A DNA stretch of 21,155 nucleotides from Bacillota bacterium (GCA_021820825.1 JAKADD010000003.1:1-21155); one strand, 5' to 3'. Shown: positions 7,621 through 16,982, numbered from the stretch's first letter. Numbers and translations are program-made. Notes: generated by a model from the letters alone, not told the origin.

Positions 7621-7636
7621 TGGCACGAAAGTTGCT
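7621..7636 (+). promoter_or_regulatory. Sigma-54 promoter of dhaKLM
   Basis: TGGCAC-GAAAG-TTGCT is a full match to the sigma-54 consensus TGGCAC-N5-TTGCW, with GG (7622-7623) and GC (7634-7635) 10 bases apart. Transcription is predicted from about 7647. That gives a 14-base leader carrying the SD GGGAGGTG (7648-7655) and then the dhaK ATG at 7661. The gene for a GAFTGA-bearing activator lies immediately upstream. Confidence 0.88.
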
Positions 7637-7660
7637 CCTGAAGAAATGGGAGGTGTGACT

Positions 7661-8647
7661 ATGAAGAAGCTGCAGAACGCAGCCGATACGTATGTAGACG
7701 ACATGTTGGAAGGACTTGTCGCAGCCGTGCCTGCGCTCGCGCGCGTTCCTGGAACGAACGTGATCGTACGCCGCGAACTCAAGTCGAAAGTGGGGATTGT
7801 CAGCGGCGGCGGCAGCGGGCATGAACCGGCGCACGCCGGGTTTGTCGGAACAGGTATGCTGGACAGCGCCGTTGCAGGCGAAGTCTTTACTTCGCCGACG
7901 CCCGATCAGGTGCTCGCAGCCATCCGGGCGGTGAACACTGGCAAGGGCGTGCTTCTGGTTGTCAAGAACTACACGGGCGACGTGCTCAATTTCGAAATGG
8001 CGGCGGAACTCGCCCAAGCGGAAGGCATCGAAGTCGAACGCGTGATTGTCAATGACGACGTCGCAGTGGATGGCAGCACTTACACGGTCGGCCGCCGCGG
8101 AATTGCCGGCACAGTGTTCGTTCACAAAATCGCGGGCGCGGCGGCGGAGGCGGGACAAAGTTTGCCTGATGTGTTGAGGATCGCCGAGAAGACGATCAAT
8201 CAGGTGCGCAGCATGGGGATGGCCCTCGCGCCCTGCACGGTTCCGGCGAGCGGCAAGCCGAGCTTTGTGCTCGGAGAAATGGAAATGGAGATCGGCATGG
8301 GCATCCACGGCGAGCCTGGCACCGAACGGCGCGAGTTGCCGTCGGCGTCGGCGGTGGCGGACGTGCTGCTCGAACGCATTTTCGCTGATGGGATTGGCGC
8401 CGCGGGAGACGATGTCGCCGTTCTCATAAATGGTCTCGGAGCGACGCCGCTGAGCGAATTGTTCATCGTCAATCGGCGCGTGGCGGACGTGTTGGCGGAA
8501 CGGGGCGTGCACACGCATCGGACCTTGGTCGGGGAATACATGACGTCGCTGGAAATGGCGGGATTCTCGATCAGTCTCTTAAAGTTGGATCCGGAGTTGA
8601 CAAAATGGTTGGACGCCCCGGCCGACACTCCGGCGCTTCGGGTATAG
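7661..8647 (+). CDS. dhaK: Dihydroxyacetone kinase, substrate-binding subunit DhaK
   Basis: A 328-residue protein that binds dihydroxyacetone covalently and receives phosphate from DhaL, forming dihydroxyacetone phosphate. SGGGSGHEPAHAGF (48-61) is the substrate-site signature with His54, NYTGDVLNFE (103-112) follows, and His216 in GIHGEPG (214-220) matches the histidine (E. coli His218) that forms the hemiaminal with the substrate. The frame is open from 7466, but ATG 7661 is preceded by GGGAGGTG and begins like known DhaK (MKKLQNAADTYVDDML), so it is the start. This is the first gene after the sigma-54 promoter; dhaL follows after 15 bases. Length and motifs are normal. Confidence 0.96.
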   Translation: MKKLQNAADTYVDDMLEGLVAAVPALARVPGTNVIVRRELKSKVGIVSGGGSGHEPAHAGFVGTGMLDSAVAGEVFTSPTPDQVLAAIRAVNTGKGVLLVVKNYTGDVLNFEMAAELAQAEGIEVERVIVNDDVAVDGSTYTVGRRGIAGTVFVHKIAGAAAEAGQSLPDVLRIAEKTINQVRSMGMALAPCTVPASGKPSFVLGEMEMEIGMGIHGEPGTERRELPSASAVADVLLERIFADGIGAAGDDVAVLINGLGATPLSELFIVNRRVADVLAERGVHTHRTLVGEYMTSLEMAGFSISLLKLDPELTKWLDAPADTPALRV

Positions 8648-8662
8648 AAAGGGGGGCGCGGC

Positions 8663-9346
8663 GTGCTCACGGCAGAAGGTTTTGGGCGATTGATGGAGAA
8701 CTACGCCGCCCGTTTGCAGGACTTTAAGGATACGCTGAATGACCTCGACAACCGCATCGGGGATGGGGATCACGGCACGAATATGACGCGCGGTTTTACG
8801 GCGGTCGCGGACAAGTGGAGACAGGGGCGTCCAGCCGAGCTGTCGGCCATGTGCCAAGACGCGGGCATGACGCTTCTGGGAGCGGTCGGCGGCGCGTCAG
8901 GGCCGCTCTATGGAACGGTGTTTTTAAAGCTCTCAGGCGCGTGGCGCGACGCGTTGGAAATTGATCTGGTCGCCCTGGCGGTCGGACTTGAGGCCGCCTA
9001 CGAAGGTCTCGTTGCCAGAGGCAAAGCGGCCCCAGGCGACAAGACGATGCTGGACGTGTGGCGACCCGCGCTGGATCGACTGCAAGGACTTGTGGTTGCG
9101 AGCGAGAGTCCATCATCTTCGTCGGATTTTGCGCCTGCGCTCGAACAGGTCTCATTTGCGGCGCAATCAGCCGCTCTGGCAACGAAGGAACAGGTCGCAC
9201 GCAAGGGGCGCGCATCGTATCTCGGAGAGCGAAGCCGCGGAACGTGCGATCCCGGTGGGGTGTCGAGCGCCCTCTTTTTTGAGGAAATAGTGGCCGCGAT
9301 AACGGGAAGGACGGATCGTTTGACATGGAACAGGTCAGCCTTGTGA
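8663..9346 (+). CDS. dhaL: Dihydroxyacetone kinase, ADP-binding subunit DhaL
   Basis: A 227-residue protein of the PTS-dependent type, in which tightly bound ADP acts as the phosphoryl carrier between DhaM and DhaK. The metal/nucleotide motif GDGDHGTNM (33-41) holds the Mg-binding aspartates. LLGAVGGASGPLYG, KTMLDVW and the C-terminal GRASYLGERSRGTCDPGG are family signatures. The start is GTG 8663 with AAAGGGGGG at 8648-8656. A serine-rich stretch (SESPSSSSDF) precedes the last helix region and may be a local insertion. The gene ends 22 bases inside dhaM, so the two are probably translationally coupled. The presence of dhaM shows that the kinase uses PEP through the PTS and not ATP. Confidence 0.95.
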   Translation: MLTAEGFGRLMENYAARLQDFKDTLNDLDNRIGDGDHGTNMTRGFTAVADKWRQGRPAELSAMCQDAGMTLLGAVGGASGPLYGTVFLKLSGAWRDALEIDLVALAVGLEAAYEGLVARGKAAPGDKTMLDVWRPALDRLQGLVVASESPSSSSDFAPALEQVSFAAQSAALATKEQVARKGRASYLGERSRGTCDPGGVSSALFFEEIVAAITGRTDRLTWNRSAL

Positions 9347-9726
9347 TGGTCTCGCACAGCAAGAAGCTGGTGGACGGATTGATCGAACTCTTGCAGCCCC
9401 TGTCAGGCGGCCGGGCGCCGCTCGTCAACGCGGGCGGTCTCGGCGACGAGCTTGGCACGAGCGTCACGCATATCGCGAATCTCCTGACTGCGGCCGCAAA
9501 AGGCGGCGGCGCCGTGATTCTGTTTGATCTCGGCAGTGCGCTCATGAGCGCGGAAATGGCTGTCGAAACGCTGCCGTCTGAGCTTCAAACCGTGGTGCGC
9601 ATCGTCGACACACCCCTTGTGGAGGGCGCCATCGCGGCCGCCGTAGAGGTGAGCGTCGGCGGAGACTTGGAGCAAGTGGCCACGGCTGCGGCCGGGGCAC
9701 TTGGTCACCGCAAGATACTCCAGTAG
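9325..9726 (+). CDS. dhaM: PTS-dependent dihydroxyacetone kinase phosphotransferase subunit DhaM (EIIA-type domain only)
   Basis: A 133-residue protein with only the mannose-type EIIA domain. The active histidine is His11 in VMVSHSKK, followed by the conserved NAGGLGDELGTS and ILFDLGSALMSAEMA segments. In E. coli DhaM, this domain is fused to HPr and a partial Enzyme I; here HPr is a separate gene 48 bases downstream and Enzyme I lies upstream in the same block. It receives phosphate from HPr and passes it to DhaL-ADP. The ATG overlaps the dhaL end; GGAAGGA lies about 13 bases before it, a long spacing that fits coupled translation. Confidence 0.94.
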   Translation: MEQVSLVMVSHSKKLVDGLIELLQPLSGGRAPLVNAGGLGDELGTSVTHIANLLTAAAKGGGAVILFDLGSALMSAEMAVETLPSELQTVVRIVDTPLVEGAIAAAVEVSVGGDLEQVATAAAGALGHRKILQ

Positions 9727-9774
9727 CCGGGCGCCGCGGTTATCGCAGGGATTTGGAAGGGAGTCTTTAACACC

Positions 9775-10041
9775 ATGTCAATCATAAGGGAAGTCGTGAT
9801 ATCCGAGGAGGAAGGGCTGCATGCTCGCCCTGCGGCGGAGATCGTGCGCACGCTCAGACATTACGTCAGCCGCGTCTGGTTGACGGCAGCGGGGAAACGG
9901 GTGGACGCCAAGAGTGTCCTCATGGTGATGGCGCTGGCCGTGAAACCCGGCGCCACGGTCGTGATTGAGGCTGACGGCGAGGACGAAGAGGCGGCGGCTG
10001 AGGCTCTGGTACGCGTGCTGAGCGGCTTGCGGGCAGAGTAG
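9775..10041 (+). CDS. ptsH: HPr family phosphocarrier protein
   Basis: An 88-residue HPr. His16 lies in EGLHARPAAE, and the regulatory serine is present as Ser47 in AKSVLMVMAL, the site normally used by HPr kinase in Gram-positive bacteria. It therefore differs from the HPr-like domain of the activator, which has Asp at the serine position. It lies between dhaM and glpF and most likely carries phosphate from Enzyme I to DhaM. SD GGAAGGGAG lies at 9755-9763. It could be a Dha-dedicated paralogue or the only general HPr of the organism; the window cannot decide. Confidence 0.94.
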   Translation: MSIIREVVISEEEGLHARPAAEIVRTLRHYVSRVWLTAAGKRVDAKSVLMVMALAVKPGATVVIEADGEDEEAAAEALVRVLSGLRAE

Positions 10042-10104
10042 CGGCGGCCTCCTGAAATCCTGGAATGTTGTACACTATTTTATTCAGCAATGGAGGGAAG
10101 GCCT

Positions 10105-11007
10105 TTGCAGACTCAATCTGTGAAAAACAGGTGGAGAACGACGATTTGGGGAGAGTTTTTGTCAGAATTATTGGGAACGGGCATTCTCATCGCATTTGGA
10201 GCCGGTGTCGTCGCGGTTGCCGTTGTCGGGCTCACAGAATCGGGGCGTACGCTTGTTATATTTCAAGGGGCGGGCGGCTGGATGCTGATCGTCTGGGGAT
10301 GGGCCATGGCCGTAACCATGGCTGTCTACGTCACGGGAGGTGTTTCTGGCGCGCACTTGAATCCCGCGGTCACGTTCGCGTTTGCGATCAAAGGAGACTT
10401 CCCCTGGCGAAAAGTTCCCCTTTACTGGATTGCCCAAGTGGCGGGGGCTTTCCTTGGGGCTGCTCTCGTCTACATGGACTACAATAGCGCGATTAATGCA
10501 TGGAACCTGGCTCATCACGTGGCCTCTCGCGCCTCGTCGGGAGGACTCACCACTTTTAGCATCTTTGCGACGTTCCCCGCCTCGTATTATGGAAGCAACA
10601 TGCTGGGTCCGTTAATCGACCAAGTTATCGGAACCTTTTTCCTGGTGCTTTTTATCCTGGGGATTGTCGATCAGAAAAATGTGGGTGTTCAGTCTAACAT
10701 GGCTCCGTTTGTGGTCGGACTTGCCGTGTTGGCGATTGGGATGTCTTATGGAACGGGTAGCGGGTATGCGATTAACCCAGCCCGCGATTTTGGCCCTCGG
10801 CTGTTCACTTGGCTGGCGGGTTGGGGATCCAATGCGTTCCCTGGTCCCTTCGGGTATTGGTGGGTGCCAATCATTGGTCCACTGGTCGGTGCAGCGTTTG
10901 CTGTATGGGTTTACAAGTGGTTTATCGCCCTGACGCTTGAAGAACGCGCTAAAAAAAGCGTCGCCCAACAGGTGGAAACTCTTAGCACTCTTACGCAGTT
11001 TGAGTAG
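10105..11007 (+). CDS. glpF: Glycerol uptake facilitator (aquaglyceroporin) GlpF
   Basis: A 300-residue MIP-family channel for passive glycerol entry through the cytoplasmic membrane. Both half-helix motifs are present: GAHLNPAVT in the first half and GYAINPARDFGPRL in the second. Asp after the second NPAR is typical of glycerol channels, not water-only ones. About six hydrophobic segments are visible. TTG 10105 is chosen as start because GGAGGGAAGG (10092-10101) is placed for it; ATG 10090 in the same frame has no SD and itself overlaps this one. It lies 62 bases before glpK, in the same direction. No terminator separates it from ptsH. Confidence 0.93.
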   Translation: MQTQSVKNRWRTTIWGEFLSELLGTGILIAFGAGVVAVAVVGLTESGRTLVIFQGAGGWMLIVWGWAMAVTMAVYVTGGVSGAHLNPAVTFAFAIKGDFPWRKVPLYWIAQVAGAFLGAALVYMDYNSAINAWNLAHHVASRASSGGLTTFSIFATFPASYYGSNMLGPLIDQVIGTFFLVLFILGIVDQKNVGVQSNMAPFVVGLAVLAIGMSYGTGSGYAINPARDFGPRLFTWLAGWGSNAFPGPFGYWWVPIIGPLVGAAFAVWVYKWFIALTLEERAKKSVAQQVETLSTLTQFE

Positions 11008-11069
11008 ACGGGGATTATACTGAAGAAAGAACGGACACAGGCGTCAGGCTAGAGAGAGGTGGGCGTTAG

Positions 11070-12575
<1,506 letters not shown>

Positions 12576-12617
12576 CGTGGGCGGCAATCGCGCGAACAGA
12601 GAAGCGGAGGGTTTTTT

Positions 12618-14387
12618 GTGCACGACTTGCCGCTGTCGCGTGACGCGCGCGAAAAACGGATGGCGTACATGGAGTCTGCGACATTCGATGTCTTGATCAT
12701 CGGCGGCGGGATCACTGGCGCAGGAATTGCGCGCGAAGCAAGCCTGGCCGGGCTGAGGGTGGCGCTCCTTGAGGCGAAAGACTTCGCCTCGGGGACGAGC
12801 AGCCGGTCGACCAAACTTTTTCACGGCGGGCTGCGTTACCTGGAGCGGGCCGAATTCTTGCTCGTGCGCGAAGGTGGGCGAGAGCGGGAAGGGATGCAGC
12901 GATTGGCGCCTCATTTGGTTCATCCGCTGCCTTTTCTCCTGCCCATCTACCGCAACATGAAATACGGCAAGTTTGCCATGGGCACGGCTGTCTGGCTGTA
13001 CGACAAACTAGCGCAGGTTGATCCGGGCGAACAGCGGGTGGTGCTGTCGCCGGAGGAGGTTTTGCGCCTTGAGCCGCAGACGAACCCGGAGGGGTTGACG
13101 GGCGGGGTGCTCTATCACGAGTATCTCACGGACGATGCGCGCTGCGTGGTCACCGTACTTCGCGCGGCGGAGGAATTGGGAGCGGTGAGCCTCAACTACA
13201 CGTCGGTCACGGGCCTTCTCTATGAATCTGGATGGGTGTGCGGCGCCCGGACGCTGGATCCGGTCAGCGGGCGCAGCGCGGAAGTTCGGGCGAAAGTCGT
13301 GATTAACGCCGTCGGTCCTTGGATTGAAAACATCCTCCAGATGGATCGTGAAACGGTCTCCGCCAAAGAGAAAAAACGAGTTCGAGCGACGAAGGAAACG
13401 GAGCAAAATGGTGACGCAGAGTCGAAGATTCTGCACAGCCGCGGCGTTCATATCGCGTTCTCGCGGGAGCGGATTCCCGTCGAGCACGCATTCGCGATTC
13501 AAACGCCGGACGGCCGACTGTTGTTCATCATTCCGCGCGAGGACCGCACCTACGTCGGAACGACCGACGAGCCGTACCAGGGGGATCTGTATCATCCGGA
13601 CATCTTGGAGCGTGATGTGGAGTATTTGCTCGATTTGGTGAACGGGGTTTTTCCGAAGCTACGGGTCGAATCTTCCGACATTGTAGGCCAGTGGTCCGGC
13701 GTTCGGCCGCTCGTATATGAACCTGGGAAAGCTTCAAAAGACGTATCGCGCCGCGACCAGATATGGGTCTCTCCGTCGGGGCTCGTGACCATCGCCGGCG
13801 GGAAACTTACGGCTTGGCGAAAAATGGCGGAAGAGGTCATGGACACGGTCTATGACCATGCGGATTTGGCAGAACGGTTGGGCAGTATGAACGCTTTACT
13901 CACGGAACGCGCCAAGACGCTGTCGCCGGTGGCGCCGCTGCCGGGTGGCGTGTCGATTCCGCCTAAAGGGATGGCCGATTGGGTCAAGAAAGAGGCCGCC
14001 CGACTGAACGCCTTGGCCGGGGTGAGCGCGGAGGACGGTGCGATGCTCGCTCGCCGGTATGGGGACGAGGCAGAGCGCGTAGCCCTCTACGTCGGTCCGC
14101 CCGGAGCGGAACGCATCGCTCCCCAAGTGCCGCTGTTGCGCGGAGAGTTGCGATACCTGGTGGAGCGTGAAATGGCCGTTCATCTTGCGGATGTCGTGGT
14201 GCGCAGGACGGGGCTGGGTTGGTTTGGCGGCGATGATGCGGTTCGGGCGCTCGTAGAGATTGCGGCCGAAATGGCGACCGTTTGCGGCTGGAGCGTTGAA
14301 GAGAAGCAGGAGGAGATAGAGGACTGCTGGCGTGAGAGCTATTGGTATGATCGGGAACTTTACAAAATGGAGCCGGTTCCGGAATGA
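12618..14387 (+). CDS. glpD: Aerobic glycerol-3-phosphate dehydrogenase GlpD
   Basis: A 589-residue FAD enzyme that oxidises glycerol 3-phosphate to dihydroxyacetone phosphate at the membrane and passes electrons to quinone. The FAD-binding motif is IIGGGITGAGIARE (27-40), followed by the family signature SSRSTKLFHGGLRYL. IIPREDRTYVGTTDEPY and GQWSGVRPL are also typical. GTG 12618 is chosen because GCGGAGGG lies about 7 bases upstream; ATG 12660 is a possible internal start that begins closer to the FAD domain. The protein is about 30 residues longer than the usual 550-560, mainly because of a charged stretch after GPWIENILQMD (SAKEKKRVRATKETEQNGD). It is the last gene of the glycerol block. 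Confidence 0.95.
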   Translation: MHDLPLSRDAREKRMAYMESATFDVLIIGGGITGAGIAREASLAGLRVALLEAKDFASGTSSRSTKLFHGGLRYLERAEFLLVREGGREREGMQRLAPHLVHPLPFLLPIYRNMKYGKFAMGTAVWLYDKLAQVDPGEQRVVLSPEEVLRLEPQTNPEGLTGGVLYHEYLTDDARCVVTVLRAAEELGAVSLNYTSVTGLLYESGWVCGARTLDPVSGRSAEVRAKVVINAVGPWIENILQMDRETVSAKEKKRVRATKETEQNGDAESKILHSRGVHIAFSRERIPVEHAFAIQTPDGRLLFIIPREDRTYVGTTDEPYQGDLYHPDILERDVEYLLDLVNGVFPKLRVESSDIVGQWSGVRPLVYEPGKASKDVSRRDQIWVSPSGLVTIAGGKLTAWRKMAEEVMDTVYDHADLAERLGSMNALLTERAKTLSPVAPLPGGVSIPPKGMADWVKKEAARLNALAGVSAEDGAMLARRYGDEAERVALYVGPPGAERIAPQVPLLRGELRYLVEREMAVHLADVVVRRTGLGWFGGDDAVRALVEIAAEMATVCGWSVEEKQEEIEDCWRESYWYDRELYKMEPVPE

Positions 14388-14403
14388 TCCCGAAGCGGTG
14401 AAA

Positions 14404-14439
14404 GGATGTGGCCGAGCGCATGTGCGCCCGGTCACATCC
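14404..14439 (+). terminator. Hairpin downstream of glpD, probable end of the glycerol block
   Basis: GGATGTGGCCGAGCGC (14404-14419), loop ATGT, and GCGCCCGGTCACATCC (14424-14439) pair over 16 positions with one G-U and one A-C mismatch. It begins 17 bases after the glpD stop. No T-run follows immediately; the nearest is TTTTTT about 30 bases later (around 14470). It may act as a terminator, as a 3' stabilising stem, or as a protein-binding dyad. Confidence 0.5.
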
Positions 14440-14642
14440 GCGTCCTGGAGCGACGCTGGGATCGCGATTTTTTCGTTGGGCGGGTACGGCCGCTCCGACG
14501 CCGTTTCTCAGGACGTTTTCTCCGGCAGCAGGACTTTGACCCGGTTCAGGACCCCGTTCGGTTCGCATACGCGGCTGCGCAATAAACGCGTAGTAAGCTC
14601 TGGGATCCTATGATTTGAATCCGGGTAGAGGGGGAGACGGTC

Positions 14643-14684
14643 ATGAGTGACGACGATAGTCGGCCTTCCGGACACCGCCAATAG
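14643..14684 (+). CDS. Orphan 13-codon ORF with strong SD
   Basis: ATG 14643 is preceded at 7 bases by GAGGGGGAG (14628-14635), as strong an SD as any in the window, yet the frame ends at TAG 14682-14684 after MSDDDSRPSGHRQ. It may be a small peptide, a leader ORF, or the left-over start of a deleted gene. Its stop lies only 18 bases before the -35 box of the rbs promoter. Function unknown; the ORF may be coincidental. Confidence 0.3.
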   Translation: MSDDDSRPSGHRQ

Positions 14685-14701
14685 CTCGTGAATACGATCT
14701 C

Positions 14702-14730
14702 TTGACGGTGCTTCGAGTTTGTAGTACGAT
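14702..14730 (+). promoter_or_regulatory. Sigma-A promoter of the rbs operon
   Basis: TTGACG (14702-14707, 5 of 6 to consensus), a spacer of exactly 17 bases, and TACGAT (14725-14730, 4 of 6) predict transcription from about 14737. A LacI-type operator lies immediately downstream at about +6 to +21, the usual place for repression. The leader to rbsR is about 270 bases. Confidence 0.6.
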
Positions 14731-14741
14731 TTATCTGAAAG

Positions 14742-14757
14742 CTAAACGCTTACATTT
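14742..14757 (+). promoter_or_regulatory. LacI-type operator O1 (promoter-proximal)
   Basis: CTAAACGCTTACATTT contains the near-palindrome TAAACGCTTA with central CG, as expected of LacI/GalR-family operators and close to B. subtilis rbs/cre-type sites. The same 16 bases recur at 14975-14990. It overlaps the predicted early transcribed region, so binding would block initiation. The binder is probably the adjacent regulator, although CcpA is possible. Confidence 0.6.
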
Positions 14758-14974
14758 CTATCGTAAATTCAAAATCCGAAGGAATCAGGAGATATTTGTC
14801 GAAAAAGTATGTTCAACAGACATCCGGAAAACTGATGAGCAAGCGATTGACATCAGAAAATACGCTAACAGCTTCCTTATCGTCCAACTAGACTCGCTGT
14901 AAACCGTATGGATGCTATTCCAGTTGCACAGTTTCAGGTGATCTCTATTCAAATGTTCGTATCAATAAAAAAAT

Positions 14975-14990
14975 CTAAACGCTTACATTT
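14975..14990 (+). promoter_or_regulatory. LacI-type operator O2 (before rbsR start)
   Basis: An identical 16-base copy of the upstream operator, 233 bases further on, ending 20 bases before the chosen rbsR start. TCTAAACGCTTACA (14974-14987) fits the cre consensus TGWAANCGNTNWCA with one mismatch. Two copies spaced like this could allow looping between repressor dimers, or the second could act as a roadblock. The identity of the copies is direct; function is inferred. Confidence 0.6.
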
Positions 14991-15010
14991 TGGCGGGGCA
15001 GGTGATTCAA

Positions 15011-16012
15011 CTGGCATCAACAATCAAAGATGTGGCACAATGCGCCGGAGTTTCTGTTGCAACCGTATCGCGTGTCGCCAACCGTTTGGGCGGTGTGAAA
15101 CCAGCGACTGAACGCAAGATTCTCCAGGTAATGGATGAATTGCGATATGTGCCAAATATTTTGGCGAGAAGCGTGGCGTCTCAGAAAACGCATCTCATCA
15201 GCATGATTATACCGGATATTGAAAATCCGTTTTTTGCGGCAGTGTACAGCGGAGCGAGTCAGGTTGCGAGAAATCTGTCGTATACCACGCTTCTCGGCGA
15301 TTCTGGGAACGATGCAGATCTCGAAGAAAAATTACTTCGGGTGGCGTTGGAGCACCGGGCGTCTGGAATCATCTTGACTCCGGTGCATGAGTTACCCGAC
15401 TGGAGCACTCGGGTGCACCTTGACTTGCCAGTGTGTCTCGTAGACCGCAACCTGGAAGGTTTGGATTGCGACAAGGTGCTGGTTGACAACCAGTCAGGGG
15501 CGTATGACGCAGTTCGACTGCTATTGGAAAACGGGCACACGCGTATTGGCATCATCTCTGGCCCGCTCGACAGCACACCGGGGAAACAACGGTTCGAAGG
15601 TTATCGCAAGTGTTTACTTGACTTCGGAATACCACTTGACAATCGGTTGGTGAAAATCGGGGATTTCCGCGAAGGGTCTGGCTACCGGCTTGGCATGGAA
15701 CTGCTTGAGATGGACAATCGACCGACAGCCATCCTGAGTTGCAACAACTTAATGACGATGGGGATGCTGGAAGCCGTGAATGCAACCGAACTGCAGGTTG
15801 GGGTTGATGTCGCGGCGGTCGGTTTCGACGACATCCCGATTGCCACTCTGATGAGCCCGAAGCTAACGGTCGTCTCACGGCCGATGCGGGAGATGGGCGA
15901 GTGGGCGGTCAAGCTACTGCTGCAGCGGATTGAGAATCCGGATAAACCGAGACAGCAGATTGTGATGACTCCACATCTGATTGTGCGTGGATCGGAGACG
16001 ATACGACACTGA
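15011..16012 (+). CDS. rbsR: LacI/GalR-family regulator, likely ribose operon repressor RbsR
   Basis: A 333-residue repressor. The N-terminal HTH STIKDVAQCAGVSVATVSRVANR is the classic LacI DNA-binding segment, with a hinge region (NILARSVAS) and then a periplasmic-binding-protein-like sugar domain (LISMIIPDIENPFFAAVYSGA onward). The start is debatable: the frame is open from TTG 14990 and GTG 15002, but AGGTGAT (15000-15006) is placed for CTG 15011, which would give MASTIKDVA like known LacI proteins. It heads the ribose genes and is preceded by two identical operators, so it probably represses itself and rbsKDAC until ribose is present. The ligand is inferred from the neighbours. Confidence 0.9.
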   Translation: MASTIKDVAQCAGVSVATVSRVANRLGGVKPATERKILQVMDELRYVPNILARSVASQKTHLISMIIPDIENPFFAAVYSGASQVARNLSYTTLLGDSGNDADLEEKLLRVALEHRASGIILTPVHELPDWSTRVHLDLPVCLVDRNLEGLDCDKVLVDNQSGAYDAVRLLLENGHTRIGIISGPLDSTPGKQRFEGYRKCLLDFGIPLDNRLVKIGDFREGSGYRLGMELLEMDNRPTAILSCNNLMTMGMLEAVNATELQVGVDVAAVGFDDIPIATLMSPKLTVVSRPMREMGEWAVKLLLQRIENPDKPRQQIVMTPHLIVRGSETIRH

Positions 16013-16046
16013 CGGTGGTGGAACCGCCGAAGAAGGGGGAAATGGC

Positions 16047-16982
16047 ATGACAGCGCAAAATGGTGTCGTGGTAATTGGCAGCATGACTACAGATTTGACA
16101 GCGAAGGCGCAGCATTTTCCTAGGCCTGGCCAGACAGTGCTTGGCAACGAGTTTACGGTGGTGTCAGGCGGCAAAGGGTCCAACCAGGCGGTGATGGCTG
16201 CCCATATGGGGGTTCCAACGTGGATGGTGGGCTGTGTGGGGAGCGATCCATTTTGTGACGTGGTGCTGAACAGCCTCCGCGTGCATGGCGTGGACACTGG
16301 GTTTGTGGACGTGGTAGACGGCGAAAAGACGGGCGTCGCACACATACGGGTTGACGAAAGCGGTAACAACGACATCGTCATTGTGCCTCTTGCCAACGCA
16401 CGAATGGACACCGCCCGCGTTGATGCGTTCTTTGACGGGCGCAACAGGGCAAACGTGCTCTTGTTGCAGCTTGAAATTCCTGTAGAGACGGTGTATCACG
16501 CGGCGAAGGAAGCGAGGAGAAGAGGCATCGCCGTCATCTTTGATCCAGCGCCGGCGGTGCCTGTTCCGGATGATATCTACCACTATGTCGACATCATAAC
16601 GCCAAACGAAACGGAGGCTTCCATCTTGACTGGCGTAGAGGTCATCGATATCCAGACCGCAGAGGCGGCAGCGAGCGTGCTGCGGGAAAAGGGAGTGTCC
16701 ACGGTCATCATCACGCTCGGCGAAAAAGGCGTGTGGATATCTAATGAGACGGGTTCCCGGCATTACGGCACTTATGCCGTGCCAGCTGTGGACACAACCG
16801 CGGCCGGCGATGCGTTTACGGGTACGCTCGGCGCATGCATCTCTCACGGGATGCCACTGGAGGAGGCGATTCAGCATGCTATGGCGGCCGGAGCTCTCGC
16901 CGTCACCAAAATGGGGGCACAGTCTTCTCTGCCGACAAAAACTGAAATCGAACAACTTATGGACGGAGGGGAAGCGAGATGA
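16047..16982 (+). CDS. rbsK: Ribokinase RbsK
   Basis: A 311-residue PfkB-family kinase that phosphorylates D-ribose to ribose 5-phosphate with ATP. The N-terminal signature GGKGSNQA lies at 41-48 and the second signature DTTAAGDAF at 249-257, with catalytic Asp255. The frame is open upstream to 15981, overlapping rbsR, but ATG 16047 has AAGGGGGAA at 16033-16041 and starts like known ribokinases. It ends in an ATGA overlap with rbsD (16979-16982), indicating coupling. Confidence 0.95.
   Translation: MTAQNGVVVIGSMTTDLTAKAQHFPRPGQTVLGNEFTVVSGGKGSNQAVMAAHMGVPTWMVGCVGSDPFCDVVLNSLRVHGVDTGFVDVVDGEKTGVAHIRVDESGNNDIVIVPLANARMDTARVDAFFDGRNRANVLLLQLEIPVETVYHAAKEARRRGIAVIFDPAPAVPVPDDIYHYVDIITPNETEASILTGVEVIDIQTAEAAASVLREKGVSTVIITLGEKGVWISNETGSRHYGTYAVPAVDTTAAGDAFTGTLGACISHGMPLEEAIQHAMAAGALAVTKMGAQSSLPTKTEIEQLMDGGEAR

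Larger units (their letters stand above)
14388..15010. other. 623-base non-coding stretch between glpD and rbsR
   Basis: It holds, in order, a hairpin behind glpD (14404-14439), a 13-codon ORF with a strong SD (14643-14684), a sigma-A promoter (14702-14730), and two LacI-type operators 233 bases apart (14742, 14975). The part after about 14730 is visibly AT-richer than the flanking genes. Small frames at 14702-14902 and 14908-15111 lack ribosome sites and recognisable protein sequence. I see no tRNA or other RNA gene. Confidence 0.7.

Noticed and set aside
7589..8518. 309-residue minus-strand frame opposite dhaK
   Set aside because: It is an antisense shadow of dhaK with biased composition and no motifs.
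14541..14630. tRNA-like T-arm on the minus strand (GGATTCAAATC)
   Set aside because: No matching T-stem, anticodon arm or acceptor stem could be assembled around it.
14702..14902. 66-codon plus-strand frame after the rbs promoter
   Set aside because: No ribosome site; it overlaps the -35 box and the first operator, and the protein has no recognisable features.
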